Source: Niebla homalea (taxonomy: Eukaryota; Ascomycota; Lecanoromycetes; Lecanorales; Ramalinaceae). From it: a stretch of DNA of 64,000 bases. A model generated the notes under the pieces. It saw only the letters and a program-made list of their open reading frames with translations. It had not been told where the DNA came from and searched no databases. The stretch spans positions 558,001-622,000 of the forward strand of contig JAHGAU010000004.1 in the NCBI GenBank assembly GCA_019925105.1, written 5' to 3'. Position numbers and translations under genes: made by a program. Positions 14,402-26,648 of this stretch are shown in pieces (position 1 is the first letter of the stretch; each line of letters opens with the position of its first letter).

Positions 14402-15824
14402 ATAATAAGCTTCTTTTTCTTTACGTTATTTATTACCGTTTTTTACCTTTTTTTATTCAATTAACTTTATTAATAAAGTATAATTATATAATCTATAATA
14501 AGGAGTTCTTATTTATTTTTACTGGACTTAAAGGTTAAAAAACGGACCTTAAAAGCATAAATATTTTTATTTAGATTTTTATAGATTATAAAAGTCTTAA
14601 GTATTTTATAAAAATAAAAAAGAAAAAAAAAAGATAAATTCAATAAATGAATTTCTTTATCAATTATAACTTTAAGAATATTTATATTATTATAAAGAGA
14701 AATCCCAAAATAAATGCTTTAATAAGGATATTAGATTTAATATTTACTTTTTCCAGGAATAATTATGAAAGATTTATATATTAAATAATATTGTTATTAA
14801 AACGGATATAATTAAGATTAATTAAGAGCCTTAAAAGGAGATTAAAAAGTTACCAGAAGAATTTTTTATAAAGATTAAATATATAAACTTTATTAATAAA
14901 AAGTATATAAGAGTCCGGATTAAAATAATTATTAATAAATACTTTAATAAATACTTTAAAAAATACAGAATCCTATACTTTTATAATAAAATCTATCTAT
15001 TAATAAATATAGTAATTAAAGTTTTTAAAGAAATTTACTTTTAATTCTTATTTATTATTTAGTACTTAAATAAATTTTAAAACTTATTTAATACTATTAT
15101 TATATCCCTTAACTCCGTGTTATAGATGAAAAGTATTTCCGTAATCATTGAATCTATAGACGGATTAAAGCCTTAAGGAATAAGAAAAATAATATACTTT
15201 ATATTTATAAATTTAATTACCGGATTATTAAAATCCAGGCAATTTAATATTATCTTCTTAATCTACTATAAGCTATTTAAGTAACATTTTTATATACTTG
15301 TTTTAAATAAGAATAAAAGAATATTAATAAAATTGTTTACGGCCCTTTTTTTATGAAAAGTATAGTAATACCGCGGTTTTTTTATTTGAATCGTTTTGAA
15401 TTAAAGACTTTAATTTATATTTAATTATCAATAAAAATATCTTTATAAAAGATTACATATTAAAGTTATATATTTAATAGTTTATTATTTAGAAATCAAT
15501 AAATTAATTAATTAAATTAACTAAGATATTAAAACTAAACTATAAGTTTATCATAATAAATGAATGAAATAATCAATCGGATCATAGTCATATAATAGAC
15601 TTTATTAATAACAGTTAAAAATTAAATTTTATGAGGATTTTACCTTTTTTCTTTAGTTACGGTTATTATTCCCGTATAAATTTCACCTTAAATAATACCG
15701 TTTAGATTTAAAAAAACGACTTATAAGCCGTATTATTAAGGATATTCTTAATTATATATAGGGAGTATTTAAATACGGAAAAAATAACTTAAAAGCAATA
15801 TAAATATTTATAATAACCTATGTG
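14402..15824. other. AT-rich sequence, no gene seen
   Basis: Stop-rich, AT-rich sequence with no recognisable gene or element boundary. Confidence 0.55.
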
Positions 15825-15997
15825 TTATGGCAGTACCTACCCTGGAGCAAGGGCTCCGGGGTAGGGCCTACCCTGGGGGTGATCCCCCGGGTAGACTACC
15901 TTCTCATATATGGTAATAGCGGCTTACCCTTAAGCGCTATTACCTACCCCGGATAGCTACTTTTATCCATAAGATAGTTAAGTGGTTATTACCCTAA
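15825..15997 (+). repeat. Hairpin-rich direct repeat, copy 1
   Basis: Pairs with 16627-16800. The differences are mainly C/T and G/A. Its last part is more mutated (gatagttaagtggttatta) than in copy 2 (gatggccgagtggttatca). Confidence 0.85.
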
Positions 15998-16091
15998 TAG
16001 AATAATAGCGTAACTTCAGGGTAGTATACCCCCGGAGTTAACCTTAAGGGTTTAAAGGGGTAAATTTATAGTTCGAATCCGAGGACGCCCA
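15967..16091 (+). other. tRNA-like segment (A box and B box), not a working tRNA
   Basis: An A-box-like stretch at 15975-15985 (mutated; the sister copy reads tggccgagtgg at 16778-16788, as in tRNA-Ser or tRNA-Leu) is followed by a perfect B-box-like gttcgaatcc at 16071-16080. The box spacing (96 bp) is long, and no 5' strand matches the acceptor-like gacgccca at 16084-16091. A tRNA gene is therefore unlikely. An RNA polymerase III promoter of a retroposon is the better reading. Confidence 0.5.
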
Positions 16092-16183
16092 TTTTAAGTA
16101 ACTTAAAAGGTAAGACTGAGCGTAAGTACGGGGGCGGGTAGGACCCGCTACCCTATAGTATTAAGGGCCGAGGTCCGAGGTAC

Positions 16184-16285
16184 AGAAAACTACCGAGGGG
16201 GGCCGGAATGCCCGAAAATTACTGAGGGGGGCCGGAATGCCCGAAAACTAATAATACGGGGGGCTGAAACGCCCTAAAACTACGC
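16184..16285 (+). repeat. Tandem GC hairpin repeat, about 32 bp x 3
   Basis: Three successive units built on aaaactaccgagggggg followed by ccggaatgcccg. The third is more diverged. Each can fold as a short GC hairpin. Confidence 0.7.
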
Positions 16286-16626
16286 GGGCCAATCGTGGGA
16301 CCGTAGGTAAGGCACCCTAAGACGTGGCCTTTACCTGCCCAATAAGAGATACGGGTTATTCCTGACGAGGACACTGAACCCCGGGTTATACCCTTATAAA
16401 GTCATTAAGCCCCTGGATTATGCCTGCGGGCCACTGAATCCGGGTCCGGCCTAGGAGGTTCGGACCCATACCGGAGGTGATCTCCCTTAAGTAAGGAGCT
16501 TTTAACCCTTACTTACCTACCCAATTAGGTTTTAAGAGGACCTCTAGCCCGGGGGGTAACTCCCCCCCGGAGGCGTGGTTTATAGTCTGTGGGCTCGGGG
16601 ACGAGCCTATAGGAGAGGGGATACTA

Positions 16627-16800
16627 TTATGGCAGTACCTACCCTGGAGTAAGGGCTCCGGGGTAGGGCCTACCCCTGGGGGTGATCCCCTGGGTAGACT
16701 ACCTTCTTATATATGGTAATAGCGGCTTACCCCTAAGCGCTATTACCTACCCCGGATAGCTACTTTTATCCATGAGATGGCCGAGTGGTTATCACCCTGA
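16627..16800 (+). repeat. Hairpin-rich direct repeat, copy 2
   Basis: Second copy of 15825-15997. It ends just behind an intact A-box-like tggccgagtgg. After 16800 the sequence becomes AT-rich desert without a B box, so the second unit is truncated. Confidence 0.8.
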
Positions 16801-17690
16801 CACTATGTAAACCGTTACTAGAAGGATGTTACCTTTAAAATCGGTAATTAAATTTATTTATCTGTTAAAAATATTAAGACTATTAAACTATATAAGAAAT
16901 TAAACCACAAGATAATTAATATGTATAAAATTAGAAATAAAAAGTGATATTTATATAAATTTAAGTTATTTAAGAGCTTTTATGTGAAAAAGGTATTCTA
17001 TACCGGTTTCTTAAAAATAATAATAAAGGGTTTATTATTTAAATAAGAACTTATTTTAATAAATATAATGTTTATTAATAATTAAAAAGAATAAACCGTA
17101 AATAATAACTTAAATTCTTAACTCTTAAACGGACGCTGATAATATAAGATTAATTAAGCAGGGTATATTTTAAATGTTAGATAATATAATAATAATAAAA
17201 AAATTCAAGTATACAGCCGGTATAATTATTAAATTTTATTATTAATACTTATATAAGCCGGGTCCTTATAATTAATTATGAAAGTAAAAATAATTAAAAC
17301 GTTAAATTATTTAAGGAAAAAGTATATAAACTGGTTATATATTATATACTATATTATTTATCTTAATTCCTATAATTTTACGTCTTTTTTTATTTATTAC
17401 TTATAGTAATATAACTTTTTTTGTATTCTTTAATTCTTATGACGATTAATATATAGTTATATATTATAATTAGTATTTAAGAAAAATAGCAAGTAATATT
17501 ATAAGTATATATATTAACTTATAAGGATTATTAAGTAATATACTTGGTAGATAAACTATAAATATTATGGTAATAGTATATAAGCGAGTTACTCAGGTTA
17601 TTTATCCCGGTTATTAATTATAAAAGGTAAGGTAGCTTGGTACATATTGATAAAAGGCTTTTTTAATTAGTATTAATACTTTTACTCTTT
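16801..17690. other. AT-rich sequence, no gene seen
   Basis: RIP-type AT-rich DNA up to the border of the gene island near 17.7 kb. Confidence 0.55.
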
Positions 17691-18359
17691 ATAATTATTC
17701 TTCCAATCAATATATACCCTTATAATCTTATTCCAAGCACGGCCCTTATCAATAAATAGCTTCGCTTAGTATTCGCTTTTATTCAAGGAGTATATAGCTA
17801 GGATTAACGCAAGTAAAACGTATGATAATCTTGCCATACTTAATCTCCCGCCTTATGCTGTCTTCACCCCTTGTGCATGGTTCTTAGACCCCGACATTAC
17901 TCCCCTTCGACTGCCGCTATTATTGCGTACGCACCTTTGTGCCTGTATCAGTATTGACGTACAAGCAAGCTGTGAAGGATAGGAAGAGCATGGACGCAAA
18001 GGTTGACCCATCTACGTCTCACGCTGCGATGGTTATAACGAGGCTGATTATCAATCTGTCATCTAGCGTGGCACCGGCATGATGTCTGCAGTATTTGCAA
18101 TGACCGCCAGGATGACTGTTTTCTCCGATGAGCAGGGTTGGGGAAAGCACTCTGCGGCGCGCACAATGGGGCCAGATATATTCAGCGCACCGTACTATAG
18201 ACAATACCATGATTGTGGTATACATAGCCACTGCTCCTTTTTGCCATATGTCCTACAATGAAGAGGCGAACATTGGCTTCTTCCAGACTCTGCGGACCGT
18301 TTTCCTATCTGCCTTACAGCCATTCGTATTCAAACACAAAGTCCACTGTTTAATAGATG
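17691..18359. other. 3' flank of the Ulp1-like gene
   Basis: Composition rises to a normal coding-like level here. Only short overlapping frames on both strands are seen and none resembles a protein family. It probably holds the 3' untranslated region of the gene to its right and some intergenic DNA. Confidence 0.5.
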
Positions 18360-21140
18360 TCATGCAGCAAGTGCTTCCTCAAGCCTAGAGAGCTCCTTCG
18401 CAATTATGTCCCGCCACTCATAAGCCGTTTGCCAAGTCTCTCTCGCTGCCAAATCTGAGAGGGTCAATTGACTTTCATATCTGGTCTTAATCCTTGAGGC
18501 CATCGTTACCAGAGACTCGGACTTCAATATATTGTACTGTGAAACATTTCGCTTCTCAATCTTTTTCTTGAGCTGGTTGGTCATAGCCGTCTGAGCTGAT
18601 TGTAAGATAGAAAGCATATTTTGGTTTCTTTGTCCTGCCGGTGGGGTGAAGAGATCGACTCCGTGCAAGGAGCTATCTGTGGTGGTGCTGCACTGGTCAA
18701 TAAAGGTAGCATGCTTGGCGAGCAAGTCCTCGTCCTTAAGAAGCTGGTCGGAGAAGTCCCTGCTCTCGATAGATAGCCGGTGATGGATAGACTCAAAAAC
18801 ACGGAAAATCACGCTGGCGGATTCGGTGAGGATTCCTAGTCGGCGCTGCTGCGCTTGCACATTAGCGAGATTGCTCTGAGTAGACTGTAGTGTTTCGCGT
18901 AAGCTGCTAGCAAGGAGAGGTTCATCGAAGCTCTGAAGTCGGAATGATTGGACCCCAGCTGCTTCGTCAGACCTGTCGCTACTCGCTGGTGATCGAAAGC
19001 TTTGCAGCGTGTCCAGCTGAACACTGTCATCATCGAGAAGGGTACGACAGATCAACCTCCAAGCGTCACAGTCATACATCTTGGGAACGACACTGCATGT
19101 CATAACGCAAAGGGCGTTGGCAATGACATGGACTCCACAGTCGGTCCCGTTCGATTGTTTAGGACAAGTGGCCAGTTCAAGGGGCCAACGGTGGCGCTCA
19201 GTCAGGGCCCCATTCGCGAGGGTCCCATTCGCGAGACGCCGCAAGCTCTGAGCCAGATCGGTGTATCTTGCCGAGTCAGGAGCGAGAGAATCATAGATGG
19301 AAATTCCAAAGCCTTGGAGGTCCAATATAGCCAGAGTCCAGTGCATGAGTTCAGGATCATGCAAAGGTATAAGGATCCGTCGAGTAGACGCGGAGAGTCG
19401 TCGGCTTAGATCCACTCTATTCGCGAAGGTAGCATTGAAGTAAAGTGGGTCCACAATGAGACAGTCTGCGGGTGCGCAGAAGGATAGGACTTTTTGAATT
19501 ACATCCGACGAGAGCTTCTCTCCCGAATAAAGGGCGCTCACTAGCACTCTGCGGCTGTCCTCGATGACTTCGTCACCTCCTCCTGGACCATCCGAGAGAC
19601 ATATGAGTGATGGCGGCGAGTCTGGAGGGTTCGGAAGCACTTGGTGGCGTGTAGGCTTCAACACTGACGGCAATCTGGGTGAGGCGTAATCAGGCAGGGA
19701 GGCTGTGGCCTTTCGTGGCAATTCAATACTCGTCTCTGACTATTCGATATATGTCAATTCCGTCTCTTCTTCAGAGGAGAAAAAGAGGAGAAAATTGGGG
19801 AAGTCTCGCAGGGCTTACAAGGCTAGATCTGTCATGCTGGTCGAGAGCGTCTCCACTACTGATACTTTGAGACAAAGTTTGTTGTACAACCTGCTCTGCG
19901 GCCTCCTCGTCGCTGATCCTTGCTGGCGAAGACGATAATACGTAACTGGGTGGGTCCCTCGGCGTTGTATTCGTGGACAGCGCGCATGGGTCCATATCTG
20001 CGTCTTTGAAATCGTTTCTTCCGTCATTGGTTTCCTCATCGTTGTAATCGTATGTCGCGTCGATGTCATCGCTTTCCTTCTTCTCGTCGTGATTTTTTTG
20101 CTTGCCATTATTGCCTTCTTGCTCGTTGTCGCTGCTGTCCTTCTCTCCATCGTCGTGGGCTTCCTGCTCACCGTCAATATCCTTTTGCTTGCCGTGGTTG
20201 CTTTCCTCCTCATTATCGTTATCTTCCACCCTCGCGTTGTCGCCTTTCTGCTCATCGTCATTGCCTTCCTCCCTATCGCCGTTGCCTCCTTGTTCTTCCT
20301 CCTGGAGATGTGTCCTTTTCGAACGCTTCCCCGATCTCAGTCCAGACGTCGCGCTCGTCACATCAAGCTCCTCTTGAACACGATATCTCTTTTTGGACCG
20401 CTGCGTCCTTATCACAGCTTTGAGATCGCCAACCACGAGGTAGGGATCACGCCTCTCATACGCTGACCTCGTAGTATCGTGGCTTCGTCTCTCGATGCTG
20501 TCCTTCAACAATCTCTGGCCTGTTTCTCGATTCACGTACTTGGTTAACTCGGCCATATGTTGAGTACAGTCTTTGACAGTGGCCTGTCGCTGCTGTACTT
20601 ATCCGGAGGCAAAACCTGAGTAGGGAGTACCCCCCATTTTTCGTAGATGGTGTTTCCGTATATTGATAATCGGCGCAGTGTCTCTTCGCCGATAGAAAGG
20701 TAATATGAGATATCATTGCTCGTGTTACCCAGTTGTTGCTCCACGCTCTTCTGCCACTTCAGAATGGTGGCCGATTCACTGGGTCGTTGCCTTCGAAGCT
20801 CTTCGGTAGATTTCCAGACTGTGAAGATGTCCGAAGCGCACTGCAATTTCAGCGTATCCACAAGCAGGGCCCTCTCGATGATGATCTGTTGTCCCAGCTT
20901 CAATTTTTCTTCCAGGCTTGACAATGAAAGAAAGCGGGTGAGGTCGGTGCCATCGAAGTCTTTGGCTTGGTCCAGCTTCTTCGATTGAACCTCGATAGTG
21001 ATGCTTTGCGATGTAGGGTGCGGGGATTGGTGTAGTTGTTTGACTGACTCCAGATCGCAATGTTCATCCACGTCACTGCTACGCTCGTCTTCAGGCTCTG
21101 GGGAAGACGATAGCGAGACTCTTGTATTCAGCCGCGCCAT
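18360..21140 (-). CDS. Ulp1/SENP-like cysteine protease (C48) domain protein
   Basis: Model: exon 1 21140-20631, exon 2 20583-19819, exon 3 19739-18360; 884 residues. The ATG at 21140 sits in a good fungal context (AATAATGG); the frame opens slightly upstream at a GTG. Intron 2 (19818-19740, 79 nt) has a GTAAGC donor and is phase 0. Intron 1 (20630-20584, 47 nt) has a weaker GTACTC donor and is the least certain part. The protease domain shows the full catalytic set: His558 (in MHWTLAILD), Asp575 (IYDS), Gln620 and Cys626 (KQSNGTDCG). Spacings are His-Asp 17, Asp-Cys 51 and Gln-Cys 6, close to yeast Ulp1. Such enzymes cleave SUMO or related modifiers after a Gly-Gly; the substrate here is unknown. 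Residues about 270-360 are an acidic, Asp/Glu/Asn-rich low-complexity stretch; residues about 700-884 look helical and possibly coiled-coil. No RIP damage is seen although the gene is surrounded by mutated repeats. It may be a host gene or one carried by a mobile element. Confidence 0.85.
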
Positions 21141-21400
21141 TATTCTCACTGAAACCGACGTACCAACTGAAGTGGCGCGTAACCAAGGCTGTCACTAGGT
21201 TTATCAAACATGGAAATGGTGCGGCGTTCGTGCCCCGCGCACTCGCCTTACATAACTTGTGTCCGGACACAATGCTTTGTCAGCAGCCTTATTCATAAGA
21301 ATACAGATTGCCTTAATCCCTCAGCCGCTGCGGCGAAAGGGTCCGGCCCTAAGCCCCTTCGGGTTAAGGCCCGTATTTAGATTCCTCGGATTGAATACTG
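21141..21400 (-). promoter_or_regulatory. Upstream region of the Ulp1-like gene with a 16-bp palindrome
   Basis: About 260 bp of normal GC content separates the start codon from the AT-rich desert. A perfect palindrome (ttgtgtccggacacaa, 21257-21272) lies about 117 bp upstream of the ATG. Its inverted CCG/CGG core resembles zinc-cluster factor sites. Its use as an operator is inference. Confidence 0.35.
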
Positions 21401-21894
21401 AAATAGGGTTTTTTTTTAAACGTAAATGCCCGTATTTAATTAAATCTATATTTTTTAAATAACCCACGGTACGGATTTTTCACTTTTTATTAGAATCTAA
21501 ATATTTACTGTTTAAGTTTATAAATTAAAACTCTTTATAAAATTATTATAATTTTTATATTAAGGTTTATAGGGTAAACGTAATATTATATATTTTTACG
21601 CGGAGATAAACTATAAAACAGTTATATACTTCAAGGGTAAAAAATAACTTTTATTAAGAATCTTTAAATCCTATTTCATAAGCTACGTAATTAATATACG
21701 TAAATTAATAAAAAATATTTACCGGTTTATTAATACTTATAATTAATCTAAATTAAGATTAATTATGAAATAAAATTATTAAAAAGTGTTATAAAGATTT
21801 AATATTAAGAAAGAACATAGAATTAAGAATAAAGATATATTGAAAGGTTATTTAATAAAGGACTTAAAATAATCTGTTATATTAAAAATAATAA
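21401..21894. other. AT-rich sequence, no gene seen
   Basis: The composition drops sharply at about 21.4 kb into RIP-type DNA. No element was recognised before the Copia-like insertion. Confidence 0.5.
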
Positions 21895-21899
21895 AGTTA

Positions 21900-22098
21900 T
21901 AATGTAATGGGTATGTAACGTATTCATTGATTCAGTTATCTAGGTATATCCAGGAAGAGTAAATCTATCTCCAAAGGATCCCGGCCATTCTGAGATATAC
22001 GGTTAAGTACTTTAATATATATAATGTTTCTAAGTTAACACGTATATATACTGGATAACATTATAAGGAGTTATTAATACTCTAATATCCCTTTAATA
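21900..22098 (-). repeat. 3' LTR of the Copia-like element
   Basis: More RIP-mutated than its partner at 26649-26844. A stretch around 21955-22010 stays nearly identical between the two, including aaaggatcccggccattct. Confidence 0.8.
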
Positions 22099-23030
22099 AT
22101 AACGACGGTAATACCGGTAAGTTACTTTAATTATTATGACTTATTCTTTAATACGGCTTATAAGCTTGATAACTTATAAGTAAAGACAAACTTTATTTAT
22201 TTAAATAATTTAATAGGTATATCCGTTACATATTTTTTAAATAGAATTTACTTAAAGGTAAACTTTAGAATTTTAATTATTAATTTATAAGGTAATAAGG
22301 CAAATATCGTTATTAGAATAACTTATCTTATAAAGAAATAAATTAAAAAAAAAGTTTTCGTATAACTTTCTAAACCATATTATATTCGGACTTAATTAAT
22401 AAAATAACTATAATATTCTATTAATCAAAATAAGTTAAGATAAGTCAGTTTTAATATTATAAGATATAACCTAGTATATATCGAAACGACTTTTTAACGT
22501 TAATATAGGATATATTTATATACCCGACGAACTTCTTATTTGTTCCTTTAATGGGATTATTATATATACCGGTCTTATAGCTTAAGTTAAAGTATCTAAT
22601 TATACGTTTAATTACGTTAATATAAGTAATTATTAAATTTATAGTAAAGCTTCTTAACTTATTAATAAAAAAGAAAACGTTAAATTATATTATTTAAGTT
22701 ATTTTTTATAAAGTATTTATAAAAGATATATATAGCTTTTATTTTACTTTATTATTTTATATCCTTAAAATGTTCACTTTAAAACTATACCCTTTATTAT
22801 TAATATATATAAGTTTTTATTAAAATAAAGTTCTATACTTATTTATTTTAATAACCGTCTAATATAAGTTAATTAAGAAATATAAATAAAATGGTTAAAT
22901 TTATTACGTATAATATTTAGACTTAAATAATATATAATATCCTTTAACTTTTTTAGATAAAAGTACTCTTTAAGAGCGTTTTTAAGTTATTAAATAATTT
23001 ATTTATTTTCAACGACGATAAGTATATTAT

Positions 23031-23186
23031 TTATATAAGTAATAAAAATAATATTTTTATATAAGTAATAAAAATAATATTTTTATATAAATAATGAAAA
23101 TAATATTTTTATATAAATAATGAAAATAATATTTTTATATAAATAATAAAAATAATATTTTTATATAAATAATAAAAATAATATTT
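23031..23186. repeat. 26-bp tandem repeat, six copies
   Basis: Six near-identical units of ttatataagtaataaaaata plus six more bases lie at the site of the reverse transcriptase active-site relic. Because 26 is not a multiple of three, the expansion would have destroyed the frame, so it arose in an already dead copy. Confidence 0.85.
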
Positions 23187-26100
23187 TTTTTAAGTAATAA
23201 AATATAGAGTAATCTTTAATTATACGTTTAAATCTTAAAAATTTAAGTATTTTCCGTAGTATAAAATATGATTTAGATAAAGCCTATCTAAGGCTATATA
23301 ATACTTTTTATAGATAATATAATAATTACTCGTTATTTAATTTAATTTTTATAAAACCATATAGTTCCTTTATTCAAATCCGGTTTTTGCGAATAGCCTT
23401 AAGAAAGTCTAATATAATATTGATTATTTTAACTTTAAAATTATTTTAAATTATAATTATAAAAAAAGATGCTAGCTTATATACTTTATTATAGTTAAGA
23501 ACGTTAATAGGTAGTCTTTATTTTATTATTAATGAAATCCTTTTATTACTTAACAAATTTTATACAGAAGAATCTCCTTTATAGTCCGTATTTATATAAT
23601 AGTACTTATCGTTTTAATATAGGCTTTACGTTTAATAAAATTAATAGGAGTTCTTAGACCTTTTATATATCTATTTAATCAAGCTCGGTCTTTAAGGTTC
23701 TAAGTTATTTTTTACCGTCCGGGCCTTTTAAAGTATTATAAACGTTAAGTAAGATTAATATTTTAATTAGGAGAATACCTTAAGCTTTATAAATAAAGGT
23801 AGAAATTCCTAAATATATGAAAATTACTTTTTTATTATGAATCCTTATTTTTAAAAAAGCTTTATAGTCCTTATATATTCCTCCCCTTAATTAATGCTTT
23901 AAAGGCTTATTTTTCTTATCTTTTCTTAAGCCGGTAACGTTATTACCCTGGTTTTCACTTTTATATGTAGAGTAAAAGTCGGTTTCGTTATTATCGGACT
24001 TATAATAAGATAATAGATTTTTAATATTTAAAGAATATAATAAATTTAAAATATTGAATTAAGCCTCCCTTAAAGAATCTAAGTTCGAGTTATCATTTTT
24101 TTTTATTATTCGCGTCGGTAACGTTATTATCGTTACTATTAATAAAAATATTAATAAATGCTTAATCGGTATTATTATATTCCTTTTTATTATTAATTAT
24201 AATTATTTACTTATTAAAATAAACGTAAGTTAAGATAATAATTTTCTTTAATTTAAAATTTTAAAGTTAATATTAATTTAAAGCTTTATAGTTTATAAGT
24301 CGATATTTCTTATTCTTATATTTAAGTTTCTTTACTTTTAACTTTTTATAATAATATATAAGATACCCGAATAAATATAAATAAACAATATTAAAATTAC
24401 TTACTATTGAAACTTTAAGGAATATTACGTCTTTCATAACCTTTATAAATAGCCGATTCTTTATATGAATTAAGTAAATAAAAGTTTTACCTTAAAATTT
24501 CTAAGGTATATTAACTATATAAAAAATTAACCTTATTTTATTAAAGTATATCCGGAGGCCGCGTTTAACGATAGCATTTTAATATAGATTATATAAAGCT
24601 ATTATCTTATATTATAATCCGAAATTCTTATATAATATAACGTATTCTTTACTTATAATAATCTTATTATTATTATAAGTATAAATTAAAGTATATTTTT
24701 AAGCCTTTATTTTAATAAAACAATTTTTTAATATTTTTAATAATTTATTATAGCCCTTAATTATATAAATAAATATTATATTTATAATATTGTTTATTAA
24801 GGATATATAATAATAGTAATTGCCGATAATATATATAATATTATTATTACCGGTAATATTATAATATTAACGAACTCCTTTAAATAAACGCTTAATTTAC
24901 TTTTTACGGTAATAAGAGTATAATAGAGCTCTTATTTATTTACTTATAATATACGATTTATATAGATTATATTTAAATTTTTATAATTAAAATAAACATG
25001 CCTTTTTTCTATTCATATCGGTAATAATCTTTATAACCTGTTTAATAACGTTTATCCCGTAATAAGCGAAACGTTTATATAATTAATCCTATAATACCGG
25101 CCTTAAGGAATAAGTTACCAATACCTTACCGATAACCGTAAATTAAAGTTTTATTGTTAGGCTTTAATCAAGAATTAATTTAATAAAAACGTTACGGTTC
25201 TCCGAATTAAAGACTTATTACCGTCTTTGTCTTATAGCTATATCGTACCCCTTTTTATCAAGAGCTTTAAAGGAGACGAGGTTATTATTTATTTTAAGGA
25301 CATATTATATATCCGTTAGCTTAATCGGCTTTACCTTACCGTTAAGGATCAATTATAAAGTAATCGTTCCGATCTTTATTACCTTTATATCCTTATTATT
25401 AAAGATGCCTTTTATTTAAAAGTTAATATTTATATTATTAATTTATCGGTAGTTTATAAAGAGAATACGATCCTACGTAGAGTAAATATCGGTTATTATA
25501 TTGAAATTAAAGTGAATTCACTTTTATTAAGGTAATAATAAGCTACGTTTTACTATTAATATTATTTTATTAATTTAAATAAAAGTATTAACTCTTCTAG
25601 TAAAAACCCTTATAGTTATAATTTCTTTTCTATTTAATTTAAATTTTTACACCCTCTTTAATATTAAGCTTTTCATCCTTTAACTCTTAATTATTTAAAT
25701 GTTAATCGGGATATTTCTATTAGTATTTATTAACCTTATATAGCCCTTTATAGTATATATATTTATCCTTTTCTTTTCATTTGTAATTCTTAGGTTTTTC
25801 TTAGTTACCGTAATTGTTAACTTAGGCTTATATTGTTTTTACGGCCTCGTTTATATTGGATCGTTAATAATTATATTTAATAAAAATAATAGTAAGTTTA
25901 TCGATATCCATTTTAATACTTTTATGTTTAACGATCTACTTTAATAAGAATATATATACGTTATACTTCTCTTTTAATTTTATCTGGAAGAATATAATAT
26001 ATTAATTTTAAAGTTAAAAAGCTTATTTTAAAGCCATTTAAGCTTTTAAAAGTATTTCTTTTAAACTTATATACTTAAATGAATCTAAGTAAAATAACTA

Positions 26101-26648
26101 TTAAAGTATTTAATCCTTAATTTTTATTTCCTTAATAATATAAAATTACTTAAGCTTTTTTTAAATGAAATAAGGATTCTTAATTTTTTTAATTTAATAA
26201 CGGATTATATTATTAGTAATTATATTAAGAATAACCTATATTTAATTATAAGCCTTTTTCTGTTCTCTTAAGATTAATAGTATTTCATTAACTTTATCTT
26301 TTGAGTTTATTAATAGAATAATAGGGTTAATATCCTTAAAAATATTTTCCTTGATAACCTTTTATATATTTATTATAATAAGGGTTAATTAAAAGTTTGT
26401 ATATTATAATAAATAATTTAACGATATCTTCAGCTTTATTACCTTAATATAATCGGTTAATATCCTATTAAACCTTCTCCGTTTACTTTATATAAACGGC
26501 GGTATTATAATAATTTATCTTCCACAAAAGTATTATTACTATTATAATTCATATAGTATAATAAGTAATCTATATTTCAATTTAATAAATAAATAAATTA
26601 TCTGGATATATTTTAATATATAGTTATAGCTACGCTGGGCTTAAAACT

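Larger units (their letters stand above)
15825..16800 (+). repeat. GC-rich hairpin block with tRNA-like segment
   Basis: A 1-kb island of high GC inside the AT-rich desert, with no open frame of gene size. It starts and ends with direct repeats of about 174 bp (15825-15997 and 16627-16800), which suggests a tandem unit of about 802 bp whose second copy is cut short. The repeated head is a run of inverted repeats, for example ACCCTGGAGC/GCTCCGGGGT, CTACCCTGGGGG/CCCCCGGGTAG and GTAATAGCG/CGCTATTAC. It runs into a tRNA-like promoter segment. Behind this come three copies of a roughly 32-bp GC hairpin repeat and more perfect hairpins near 16545-16565. The layout resembles a tRNA-derived SINE or a mobile hairpin cluster; I cannot name a family. 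Confidence 0.7.

Noticed and set aside
15967..16091. A tRNA-Ser or tRNA-Leu gene
   Set aside because: A-box and B-box words exist, but no acceptor stem or anticodon arm can be formed and the spacing is long.
15825..16800. CRISPR array
   Set aside because: The repeats are few, of unequal spacing and self-complementary, in a eukaryotic context without cas genes.
20052..20466. Forward-strand frames of about 125 codons opposite the Ulp1-like gene
   Set aside because: They mirror the acidic, GA-rich repeat of exon 2 on the other strand.
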